From contig OW568861.1 in the NCBI GenBank assembly GCA_938743325.2, positions 1,426,001-1,490,000 on the forward strand: 64,000 nt of DNA, written 5' to 3'. Within the stretch, counting starts at the first letter, position 1. Each line of letters opens with the position of its first letter. This document shows positions 1 to 8,435 of the stretch, in pieces. This DNA comes from Pycnococcus provasolii (taxonomy: Eukaryota; Chlorophyta; Pseudoscourfieldiophyceae; Pseudoscourfieldiales; Pycnococcaceae). The notes under the pieces are model-generated. The model saw only the letters and a program-made list of their open reading frames with translations. It did not search any database and was not told the origin of the DNA. A program made the translations under genes and the position numbers.

Positions 1-1148
1 CCGTCGCTTGTTGCGTGGGCACTCACTGGGAGGGCTTATTATGCGGTTGAGTTTTCCTCCCACAAGGCAAAAGCGCAGGGCGAGGGGCGAGGGGAAGGAT
101 GGAGGGTCAGGTGATTTGGTCGGGGTAAAGGACCTAAAAAGGATGGGAAGGCTTGGTAGAAACAAGGGGAGATAACAAGATGTTATCTCCCCTTGGTAGA
201 AGTTTGTGAGCGGTACTGTACCGAGAGAGCGTGGAAATTCGCCGACCTGCAGTCCCGTTGTACTGGAATGACGAGATTCCATCGCCAAGCAACGCGAGAC
301 CGACACTTGCACTCCCACCACATACTTCCTAATCAATAATATCTGCTTGCCTGCCACCAACCTACCATACGCCCCATGGCCCTTTTTGTTGGCTACTAAA
401 AAGCACTGAAAAACGTGAGGCGACAAGATTCGCCGGCCTTGATTGACAAGTCTGCCACATCCCCTCTCATCTGATCATCTCTCACTGTCTGGCGGCTGTG
501 GTGGTTTAACGATCGATGTGGGATCATTACGAAGCCATGGGAGGGGGACTTCGTTATCATACCGTCGTAATGATCGAAGTCACGGGTGGGGGACTTCGTT
601 AGGAAAGGCTGGAATCTGGATTCGTCTGCATCTAGTCTACAGCCTTAGTCTAACCAGGCCAGGCTGAAAAGTGAAAAGGCAAGACCACTACCCGGGTAGA
701 CGGAGGAAAGCGAAGATACTTCGCCGGATCGTCGTTGCGCCGACACATACAGTATCATCACGCATCACGCAATCGAACATACGCAGCAATCGAACAGGTC
801 GGGTACGATATTGTGTATGTATGTAGCGTTGGCAACGACATGCCAACGTCATCTGCCCATCGAACCGCCAATCGTCGACGTCCGTCCATCTTGACGATCC
901 ACTTGGTGAATTGCTTCACGACATGATGTCACAACTCGCATGTGCAGCTGAGATACGTATGTACATATGCACCTACACGGCAGCTAACATAAGAACCGAT
1001 ATAGGTAATAAGCACACCCGACGCCCCCGCTCAACGCTCAACTCGCACCGCACCAAAGTCCGCTCCAACGCACACCGGCTAAGTCGCCACTTCACAGCAA
1101 GATACGTCGTAAAGAAAGCTTGGACCAACATACCTCAGCCGACTGGTC
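1..1148. other. Intergenic, no gene recognised
   Basis: No open frame here looks protein-like. It contains a short perfect inverted repeat (164..194) and two near-identical short direct repeats ending in ggggacttcgtta near 545 and 590. The last few hundred bases should hold the promoter of the SAM-PLAC8 gene that starts at 1149, but no clear core element is visible. Confidence 0.5.
164..194. repeat. Perfect 14-bp inverted repeat
   Basis: Arms aaggggagataaca and tgttatctcccctt are separated by 3 bases. The arms are flanked by the direct repeat cttggtagaa. It could form a hairpin; function unknown. Confidence 0.7.
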
Positions 1149-2148
1149 ATGTCCGACTTGTCTACGTTCCTTGCGCAGGCTAAGGTGGAGAAGTACGAAA
1201 GCAAGCTCCGCCAGCTCGGTGTACACAGCCCCGCAGATGTCCAAGAGCTCAACGATGACGACCTCGCTAGCGTGGGCATGAAAAAACTCGAGATCAAGAG
1301 ACTTAGGAACACTGGCCTGCCACCTGATGCACCAGTCGCTGTTGCCGCCACAAAGCAGGTGGCTGCTCCCGTGGCTGCTCCCGTGGCTGCTCCCGTCGCC
1401 GCTCCTGTGGCAGTTTCTACAGGAGTAGCCGTGGCCGCACCAGTCGTCATGGCATCTCCGTTCGTTCCTCTTCAACAAGCTTTGGTGATGCCAGGATGGC
1501 ACGCGGAATTGTGCGGGTGCGGTAGCGGAGACTGCCTAGTTTGCTGCACGGGTTGTGGAGCGCCGTGCTGTCTCGTCGGAGCAGTTGACAAGTACGTACT
1601 ACTATTGGTCAAAATCATAAATATCGCGTGTGTTTGTGTTGGTGTTGGTGCGGTTCTATGCACGACTCGAGTCTGTATGATTAGCGAAGAAGGAGTCAAC
1701 ACCTTACACTTACTCAAGTGCTCTTATATACTAACAAATATGACTCAACAAATACAACAGGATGTTGGTGACTGGACAAGTCGTCGAACCTTGTGGCGGG
1801 AGCGGTGTACCGTGCGTCATTCACTGTCTTATTGGCGGCTTGATTCAATCAGCTTCGATCTTGCTTGTTGGCCCGTGTGCTGCACAACTGCACTTTGGAT
1901 CGTGCTACGCTTGCACATTTCGTGGCCGCGTCCGTGCCAAGTACAACATAGGCGGTGACGGTTGCAACGATTGCTGCATCCACTACTGCTGTGGCCCATG
2001 CGCGGTATGCCAAGAGTATGAGCACATGAAGAAATCTCTCGGACCAGCTCCCGCAATTGCGGCGGTAGCGTCGCCGCAAGTTGTGATGCCCGCCGCCGTG
2101 GGGATGGCACCACCGCCTGTGGCAGTGATGGGCGTGAGGCAGGTGTGA
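1149..2148 (+). CDS. SAM domain-PLAC8 domain fusion protein (2 exons)
   Basis: Exons 1149..1591 and 1761..2148 are joined by a GT-AG intron (gtacgt...caacag); the split lysine codon restores the frame and gives 276 residues. Residues ~1-60 form a SAM-like helical domain (YESKLRQLGVHSPADVQEL, then a DDDLASVGM turn) related to the other SAM proteins in this window. Residues ~75-95 are a repeated Ala-Ala-Pro-Val linker. Residues ~118-250 are a PLAC8 (Cys-rich) domain: Trp followed by a Cys-Gly-Cys cluster, a CC pair, then CCIHYCCGPCAVCQEYEH, the family hallmark. PLAC8 proteins act at membranes in cell size control or metal/Ca handling, depending on the member. Pairing with SAM suggests a PLAC8 membrane protein that oligomerises; this is inference. 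No signal peptide is seen. Confidence 0.85.
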
Positions 2149-2638
2149 TTTTGAGCGATCAAGAAGAAATATCCGCTCGCTGATTCGGAGCTTATGGATG
2201 GGTGTATTGGGCAGTTGCCGCGCATGAAGGGCACGTAAGTACTCTTATCGATGCTTCGTGAGAAAAAAAAAGGACATGCTCTAAGAAGTAATTGGAGAGT
2301 TCCCAAAAATTAAACAACAACATTCCCAAATCATTCATGATGAGCATCATGCCTCGAATTTCGATAGCGCCACCCAAACAGGGGCACAGCCTGGGTGTGG
2401 CGACTCGCGCGCAGCTGCGTGAGTTGGTTACAGCGCAGCTCGGAGACCTCAACGCGAAGATGCGCGAATCTTGTGTGAGCGCGGTGAGCGATCGGACCTC
2501 GATCGACAGACAGCGGGATCGGCTTAAAGAAATTCCAGGAACAACAACAAGAAGAAACTGTCAAGGGTGCTGGGGAGCTTAAGTACCAGAAGACAAGTCA
2601 ACGAATAACAACGACACAATCACGAGCAGCGTTTCCTT
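2149..2638. other. Intergenic with a decayed SAM fragment
   Basis: This lies between the converging ends of the SAM-PLAC8 gene and the methyltransferase gene. Apart from the SAM-like remnant at 2439..2530 nothing is recognised. Confidence 0.5.
2439..2530 (+). pseudogene. Degenerate SAM-domain fragment
   Basis: The stretch translates as LGDLNAKMRES followed by CVSAVSD, which aligns with LGHLEAKLREYGVSAVSD of the LNR-SAM genes at 6604 and 20142. The DNA is also closely similar there (gtgagcgcggtgagcgat is shared exactly). The similarity fades after the first helices, the conserved Ser-Asp-Leu/Gly-Leu end is lost, and no membrane segment or start precedes it. It is read as a broken leftover of a SAM gene copy. 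Confidence 0.6.
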
Positions 2639-3604
2639 CTACTGCTTGCGCGCGAAGACGACGTACATGGGATCTCCGCCGCGCTGCAGCATACCTGCCC
2701 GCTTCGTGATTTCCTTCGCCTGCGGTTTTTCGAACCCACCCGCGTAGTGGAAGTAGCTGCCAACCTGTTGTGTGTGTTTTGTGTGTGTGTTTGTTGGCGT
2801 GTGTATTCATTCGTTAGTCGTTGTCGCTCGTGAATCTTGAGAGCACACACCCAGACAAAACCGACGACGTACGATCCAGATGTGATCTGGGTCACCCGTT
2901 TGCGTCCACACGGCGATCGCCTTTGTGGGAAAGCAGCGGTTACTGAAGCTCATGATTGCTGTTCCACCCGGCTTCAGCACGCGGTGCATCTCGCGGAACA
3001 CTTCTAGCGGGCGCGTGAGGTAGTCCACGGAGACGGCGTTGGTCACGACGTCGAAAGAGTTGTCATCAAACGGCAGAACAGGGTCCTCGTTGAGATCCTT
3101 GACCACAAAGCTCGTCAGCGCGCCGTTTCGTTGAAGCTCGTCCTCGTTCATGCCGAGCCCAACAACGCTGTCGAGGTTGCTTGGGTTGTAGTCCTTCGGG
3201 TAGTGGCTGATCCAGCTGCTGCACAGGTCAAGCAGCGCAGGCTTCTCCGCGACGGGCGGGAACGACGCCGCGTAGTAGTCCGACAGAGCCTCGATCGCCC
3301 TGTCGTCGATGTGCGTGACGAAGCGCGGCTCGGTGTAGAACGACCCGTCCGGCGCCTCGTCGTAGCGCGCAAATGCGTCGGCGCCGTAAGGCCACGACTC
3401 GGGGAACTTTGGGTCGAGCAGGATGCTCGCCACCGGGTCGTCCTCCGCCGCCTGCGCCGCCGCCGCGAGCGCGCGCGGCGACGGGCTTCTGCTCGCGCCG
3501 AGTCCCATTGCGGCGGCGAAGAGCGCCGAGCGTCGCGGGAGGTTGGCTAGCGACGCCGCGGCGCTTGGTCTGACGCAGCGCGCAGCCACGCACCTGGCGG
3601 CCAT
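2639..3604 (-). CDS. Plastid-targeted class I methyltransferase, type 11 (2 exons)
   Basis: Exon 1 is 2873..3604 and exon 2 is 2639..2764, joined in phase 0 by a GTACGT...CAACAG intron; the product has 285 residues. An Arg/Ala/Ser-rich N-terminus of ~50 residues, with a hydrophobic stretch and an Ala-Ala-Ala cleavage-like end, suggests plastid (perhaps lumen) import. The methyltransferase core includes ALLDLCSSWISHYP (an unusual motif I), VVGLGMNEDEL, DLNEDPVLPFDDNSFDVV and FREMHRVLKPGGTAIMSFSN. The second exon contributes SYFHYAGGFEKPQAKEI, a signature of an algal and plant plastid family. The substrate is unknown. Splicing is supported because the unspliced frame loses this C-terminal signature. 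Confidence 0.85.
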
Positions 3605-3800
3605 GGACGGCGGAAGTGGAGGAGCGGCGGGGCGCGAGGGCGACGCTCAGCCACACAGCGAACTCGGAAAAGGGGGTGGATCGGATTCGGGGTTGGGTTA
3701 GGGGTTCCGAGCACAAGTTCCGTGCAGAGCGCATCCGGCCAAGCATCCTATCCGAGTATCCGCCCCCCCCCCCCCCCCTCCTTCGGCCCGCGTGATTCGT

Positions 3801-4556
3801 ATGGCGCTGCTGCTGCGAACAGCCGCCGCACGACCCGTCTGCTCGCTCGTGCGCGCAGCACCAGCAGCAGCACGCCCGACCAGCACGCACTGGCTCACGG
3901 GCAACGAGGTGCACATAACAAGAGCTGCAGCAACGCACGCGAACGCCATGGCTGTGGGAAAGCTGGACGCGTCGCGATGCGTGCTCTTCGTGTGCGACGT
4001 GCAGGAGCGATTCGCGCCGCTCATTCACAGATTCGACGCCGTCGCGCACACGTCCGCGCAGCTGCTGCGTGGCTGCAACGCGCTGGGCATACCCGCGCTC
4101 GTCACGGAGCAGTACCCCAAGGCGCTCGGACACACCGTGCCCGAGGTTTCCAGCCACGTCGCCGACGGAACGCCCGTGCTCGAGAAGACGCTGTTCTCCA
4201 TGGTGCTCCCGGAGGTGGCACAGCGATTCGACGCCGGAGGTGAGTGGAACGGACGCGACCAGGTGATCATCTGCGGCATCGAGAGCCACGTGTGCGTCAT
4301 GCAGACGGCGCTGGACCTTGCGGAGCGCGGTTGCGAGGTGCACGTCGTCGTTGACGGCGTGAGCAGCCAGAGGAGCGAGGAGAGGCAGGTGGCGCTCAAC
4401 CGGCTCAACCGCATACCAGGCGCCTTTTTGTGCACTTGGGAAATGGCGCTCTTCCAGCTGTGCGGACACGCGAAGCACGATGCTTTTAAGCAGATCAGCG
4501 CTCTAGCCAAGGAGGACCGCCCAAGGCCGATGCTGTGCATGGATAGCGCGCTGTAA
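3801..4556 (+). CDS. Isochorismatase-family hydrolase
   Basis: The product has 251 residues from the first ATG in frame. The core starts near residue 57 and carries the family triad: Asp66 in VLFVCDVQERF, Lys129 in VLEKTLFSM and Cys165 in IESHVCVMQTA, with the usual cis-peptide region just before the Cys. This resembles the ISOC1/ISOC2 group of cysteine hydrolases, whose substrates are mostly unknown. The first ~49 residues are rich in Ala and Arg and look like an organelle targeting sequence; Met50 could serve as a cytosolic start. It begins ~200 bp from the divergently transcribed methyltransferase gene, so the two may share a promoter region that includes a long C run. Confidence 0.9.
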   Translation: MALLLRTAAARPVCSLVRAAPAAARPTSTHWLTGNEVHITRAAATHANAMAVGKLDASRCVLFVCDVQERFAPLIHRFDAVAHTSAQLLRGCNALGIPALVTEQYPKALGHTVPEVSSHVADGTPVLEKTLFSMVLPEVAQRFDAGGEWNGRDQVIICGIESHVCVMQTALDLAERGCEVHVVVDGVSSQRSEERQVALNRLNRIPGAFLCTWEMALFQLCGHAKHDAFKQISALAKEDRPRPMLCMDSAL

Positions 4557-4562
4557 AAGTTT

Positions 4563-4738
4563 GTGACGTGCTTTGTTTACGAAAACGTAACAACGCTTCC
4601 CATCGTCCGCCGCGCAAGTTGCGCTCAATGGCCCTTCTCCCCGTTTCCCGCGCGCACTGGCCCCAATTATGTCACCACCTCGTATCACCTTCGTGAAATA
4701 TATCATTTGCCTCCTCCTCCGCCATACACACTTGATCT
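4563..4738. repeat. 3' flank shared with the SAM gene at 11494
   Basis: This 3' flank of the SAM gene at 4739 (minus strand) matches 11341..11493 with few differences and one extra stretch. The copies include gttacgaaaacgtaac, itself an inverted repeat (one extra t here). It shows that the two SAM genes share ancestry beyond the coding region. Confidence 0.8.
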
Positions 4739-5512
4739 TTATTTCTCCAGCGCCTTGGTTAGCTTATTCTTGTCCCCCTTCTTGAGGCCAGCGCTGTTGA
4801 GGTCGCTCTCATCGAGGTCTTCAAGATCGCTCAACTCGCTCACACCATATTCACGAAGCTTCGCTTCGATGTGTCCGAGTTTGTGCTCGTCGAGCCAGCT
4901 CTTCAGATCCGGCACTCCTGCCGCCGCCTTCTTCTCGTCGTTGAGCACCTTGGACAACTTCCTCTTGTCCAACTTCGTGAGGCCGGCGCTGTTGAGGTCG
5001 CTCTCGTCGAGGTCTTCCAGATCGCTCAACTCGGTCACACCATATTCACGAAGCTTCGCTTCGAGGTGTCCGAGCTTGTGCTCGTCGAGCCAGCTCTGGA
5101 TACCCCCAACCTTGATCTTTCGCTCGGTTTGTTTGATCTGGTCTTCCCGGTCCGAGCTAGGCCTTGTAGCAGCCACTGTCGGCATCTCCACCGCTACCGA
5201 GAACGTAGGATTCGTGCCGCCTTGGTTGTTGCGTGCCCCGTTGTTGTTTTTGTTGCTGCAGTTCTTCCACAAATAGTACACGACGGCAAAAAAGATCAGG
5301 GGGGGCAAGATTGTCGCAATCACCTTGCCAAGATTTAACTTGCACACGCAATTTGGAAATTCAATTTCACAGTCCCTGTAGGCACCGCAGTCCAAACCGC
5401 ATGCAACCTTACAAGCATCAGCGGCGGACGAGGGCACAAGCATCGCCAACACCAATGATGCGAGTGCGAAGCGCACGTCGAGGGACACTACTGAGTTGGC
5501 GAAGCTCGCCAT
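4739..5512 (-). CDS. Single-pass membrane protein with tandem SAM domains
   Basis: The start at 5512 is chosen because it opens directly into a signal peptide (residues ~1-33, ending PSSAADA); an upstream in-frame ATG at 5596 is also possible. The 257-residue product has a very short ectodomain with six Cys (34-59), one membrane segment (~62-82, IATILPPLIFFAVVYYLW), a linker containing GGTNPTF and VEMP, and two SAM domains (~135-190 and ~200-257). Each SAM has the signature LDEHKLGHLEAKLREYGV and an Asp-Leu-Asn-Ser-Ala-Gly-Leu end. The topology predicts SAM domains in the cytosol, where such domains commonly polymerise. The GGTNPTF motif recurs in the LNR-SAM proteins. The ligand and function are unknown. 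Confidence 0.85.
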   Translation of the reverse strand: MASFANSVVSLDVRFALASLVLAMLVPSSAADACKVACGLDCGAYRDCEIEFPNCVCKLNLGKVIATILPPLIFFAVVYYLWKNCSNKNNNGARNNQGGTNPTFSVAVEMPTVAATRPSSDREDQIKQTERKIKVGGIQSWLDEHKLGHLEAKLREYGVTELSDLEDLDESDLNSAGLTKLDKRKLSKVLNDEKKAAAGVPDLKSWLDEHKLGHIEAKLREYGVSELSDLEDLDESDLNSAGLKKGDKNKLTKALEK

Positions 5513-6603
5513 CGGGACTCGTGAGCTTGCCTCTTCGCCGGCACTCAACGCAGCACAGACAGGAGTGAAGATTCGGCCGCAGAGACCGATGCGCAAGGCC
5601 GCACCGGTCGACTATCGTTCAGTTGTCCCTGCACTCGCTCGCGTGTGCGGTTTAGTTGCGTGAGCCGCTCTCTCTCTCTCTGCCAGGCTCGAGAGCGTGT
5701 GAGAGCGTGAAGGGGCTACCTATACTGAAGGGGCAGGTTGTGCCTTCGTCATTGCGAGGATAGTGGTACGATAGTCATGCTTCATTGACATCACACTATC
5801 ACGGTGCAGTTCCTTCCTGTGTCACTACCTATACTGTACTCGTGGTAGTACTAAGGTTAGTCTGTACTACGAAAGCACGAGGACACGAGGTACCTATTGC
5901 CGTGATCGGCAGGCAGGACTTCGTGATCAATCAAGCCGTGAGCATTGAAGGGCCAGCGCTCCCAGCCTTGATCGGCTGGTGATAGACTATCGTAGGTCCC
6001 TCCCTTACATGCCGATAGGATATGCCGGTATTTTAGGTTCGTGATCTGAGAATCTTGAGTGACGTGTGCGTGCTCGGTGCTGCGTGGCTTGGACGTGCAA
6101 GCTGAAGAACCACGGTCCACGGGCATAATTTTCAGGTTAAGCATAAGCGTATCGGGTAGGGCTGTAGGGTGGTACCGTACAACAGGGCCAGGGGGAAATA
6201 AAATCTGTGCGGTGTTTGTGAGCCAGATCCCTCTTCCGGACGAACTGAAGCGCACGTCGTATTGCAAGCCATTGATCTCCATCTGCTCTTTTTCTTCCTG
6301 ACCTCCTCGGCATCGCCTCGAAACGCTTCGAAGCGTTTCCCCTCGGTGCTTCGGTGCTTCGGCATAATCCTCGAGCATGGGCAGAGATACAGGCTGTACC
6401 GCGAGAACCCCGTTAGCGTCGTGACATACACCTTAACGCGACTCCGTTCGTCCCCTTCGTTGCCTCGGACTGTCGGAGGTCGCTGCTCAACGCCTCAAGC
6501 CCTCAACACTCTTCACTCATCACTCTTGACGCCGTTGTCCCAATCACTCTCAAGCCTTGAATACAATAACTCAGCGAGTTCCACGCGACTTGACTCCGTT
6601 GCC
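5513..6603. other. Divergent intergenic region between two SAM genes
   Basis: About 1.1 kb separates the SAM gene at 4739 (minus) from the LNR-SAM gene at 6604 (plus). No convincing gene is seen. The right end contains a repeat shared with the promoter of another gene (6349..6530). A short palindromic stretch, cgaaacgcttcgaagcgttt, lies near 6320. Confidence 0.6.
6349..6530 (+). promoter_or_regulatory. ~170-bp upstream module, copy 1
   Basis: This segment is ~85-90 percent alike by eye to the reverse complement of 26361..26522. Shared blocks include gggcagagatacaggctgta, cgcgagaaccc and ccttaacgcgactccgttcg. In both places it ends ~55-75 bp before a start codon and points the same way as the gene, here the LNR-SAM gene. 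It may be a promoter/5'-leader module or a small dispersed repeat; the matching position favours the former. Confidence 0.65.
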
Positions 6604-8088
6604 ATGACGACGTCTTCTAAAATCAGCGCCGTCATAGCGGCGGTACTTGTTACCTCTATTATGGGCGCTCTCGAAGTCTCTGCTTGTGGAACTGGTGAAC
6701 CTGTACAGGTCAGAGTTGGGGAAAAGCACCACTGTTGCTTGCTGTCCCTATCGAATACCATTTCGTACAGCGTCGACGGTGGAAATAATAATGACAACAT
6801 AAAATATAGCGTGGTATTCAAGAACGATAAATCTACATATTACCCCAGCTCAAAGTGCTACGTCAGTTGGAGTTCCGGTGGTATGTTTTCTTCGGGAGGT
6901 CACTCTTGCGATGGCAGTGCGTGTGTTCGGAGCTCGGGCAACGACTGCGAATACGAACCTACAAGTGTGTCTAGCTCTACTGACCTTTTGTGTCTTGAAA
7001 TCGATTGCGAAAACTCGTGGGAGAGGTGTGACGTGAAGTCGTACACCTTTACAGGAGACGTCCGTCCAGGCAGCAGCGGCAGTGGCAGTGGCAGTGGCAG
7101 CGGCAGTAGCGAATGTGCGAGCGGATGTGAGGCTGGCTGGCCCGGCGACAATGTATGCGACGACGTGTGCAACAACGCCGCGTGCAACTACGACAATGGC
7201 GACTGCCGCAGCAGCCCGCCTCCGCCTTCACCGCCTCCGCCTTCACCGCCCCCGCCTTCACCGCCTCCGCCTTCACCACCTCCGCGATCGAGTCCGAGCC
7301 CAAGCAGTTCGACTCCGTCATCGTCGCCGTCGTACCACTCGACGAGCGAGAACTGCCAGTGTTATTGCTGCAAGGGAAATTCTTGCTCACAATCGCTTGT
7401 CGCGTCTTACTATGCGAGCAGCTCCAGTTCTTGCGAACCGGCCGACTGCCGTTCGAGATTCGCGGACGTGTGTCCTTCTAGCGGCTCGTCAGGAAGTGTG
7501 ACGATTTCCTATTCTTCGTCGAGTTCTTCGTCGTCCTATTCGTCGAGTGGCGGCGGCGGAGGTGGCGGTGGCGGTGGCGGTGGCGGTGGCGGTGGCGGTG
7601 GCGGTGGCGATAACTCTGGCGCTATCGTAGGCGGTATCATAGCAGTTCTTGTGATTGGTGGTGGCGCCGGCGCTGCTTTCTTTCTCATGAGTCGCGCAAA
7701 GAAGCGCCACCCCGATATGAGCACGTCGGAGGCGATGCGCACCGAACTCGGAGATATGATGTCCAGCACGAAGAAGACGGCTCACGAGAATGACAAAGGT
7801 GGCACGAATCCAACGTTCGCCGGCAACGGTGGTGCTCCTAAGCCTCCACTTTCTACACCCGCTCAGCCCGCGGCGGTGGTCGTGGAGATGCCGGCAGCCG
7901 CCACGCCAACACTCCCAGATCTGAAGAGCTGGCTCGATGAGCACAAACTCGGACACCTCGAAGCGAAGCTGCGTGAATATGGTGTGAGCGCGGTGAGCGA
8001 TCTGAACGACCTCGAAGAGAGCGACCTCGACAGCGCCGGCCTCACGAAGGTGGACAAGAAAAAGATGGCCAAGGCGCTCCAGAAATAA
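6604..8088 (+). CDS. Receptor-like LNR-SAM membrane protein
   Basis: The product has 494 residues; the start is chosen at the ATG that opens a signal peptide (~1-28). The ectodomain is Cys-rich and then has a Lin-12/Notch repeat at ~170-202: six Cys plus the Ca-binding type DNVCDDVCNNAACNYDNGDC. A PPPPSPPPP hinge, typical of algal wall and matrix proteins, covers ~205-235. Another small Cys module (CQCYCCKGNSC) is followed by a Ser/Gly stretch with a run of about 17 Gly. The membrane segment is at ~339-363, then the juxtamembrane motif RAKKRHPDMST, GGTNPTF, VVVEMP, and one SAM domain (437-494). An AATAAA overlaps the stop codon. The layout is that of a surface receptor with a cytosolic oligomerising tail; no kinase or phosphatase is present. 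Confidence 0.88.
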   Translation: MTTSSKISAVIAAVLVTSIMGALEVSACGTGEPVQVRVGEKHHCCLLSLSNTISYSVDGGNNNDNIKYSVVFKNDKSTYYPSSKCYVSWSSGGMFSSGGHSCDGSACVRSSGNDCEYEPTSVSSSTDLLCLEIDCENSWERCDVKSYTFTGDVRPGSSGSGSGSGSGSSECASGCEAGWPGDNVCDDVCNNAACNYDNGDCRSSPPPPSPPPPSPPPPSPPPPSPPPRSSPSPSSSTPSSSPSYHSTSENCQCYCCKGNSCSQSLVASYYASSSSSCEPADCRSRFADVCPSSGSSGSVTISYSSSSSSSSYSSSGGGGGGGGGGGGGGGGGGGGDNSGAIVGGIIAVLVIGGGAGAAFFLMSRAKKRHPDMSTSEAMRTELGDMMSSTKKTAHENDKGGTNPTFAGNGGAPKPPLSTPAQPAAVVVEMPAAATPTLPDLKSWLDEHKLGHLEAKLREYGVSAVSDLNDLEESDLDSAGLTKVDKKKMAKALQK

Positions 8089-8315
8089 AGAAGAAGTATG
8101 ACGGAGGAGGAGGACTGGAGGAGGCAAATGGTATATTCATCGACGACCGGACGACGGCTTCGACGCCGTCGTCCATGACTGCGATGAAGCGCACGCCGCA
8201 CGGCGTTGTTGAGTGGGAGTCTGCAGGGAGAGGGGAACCTGGAAGGGGATAAGTTATCGAATTTTCTTTTTTAATAAGGCACGGCAATGATTGCACACTT
8301 TACGAGGTCCCCGCA
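7212..8315 (+). repeat. Segmental duplication, copy 1
   Basis: From the Pro-rich hinge through the SAM domain to ~227 bp past the stop codon, this matches 20327..21325. The main difference is a longer Gly run and a few substitutions. The match ends sharply at ccccgca in both copies. Confidence 0.9.
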
Positions 8316-8435
8316 AGGTGTCCAATTGTCATCATGTGTTAGTAGCTTTGCACAACTTTGTTTGGGCGAAACGAGATGCGCTGCTCATTTTTATTGTTCA
8401 CATTTGTGATGTTACATCAGTATACAATAGTTTCT
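8089..8435. other. Convergent intergenic region
   Basis: This is the 3' flank of the LNR-SAM gene, which is part of the duplicated block up to 8315, and the 3' flank of the GT29 gene on the other strand. A palindromic element (gacgacggcttcgacgccgtcgtc) near 8150 is duplicated too and might act in 3'-end formation. Confidence 0.5.

Noticed and set aside
3228-4478. Long open frame on the minus strand opposite the isochorismatase gene
   Set aside because: It is Arg/His/Gly-rich without any domain and follows from GC-rich codon bias of the real gene.
7550-7612. Tandem ggtggc repeat as a CRISPR-like or satellite array
   Set aside because: It lies in frame inside the LNR-SAM gene and encodes a Gly run; there are no spacers.
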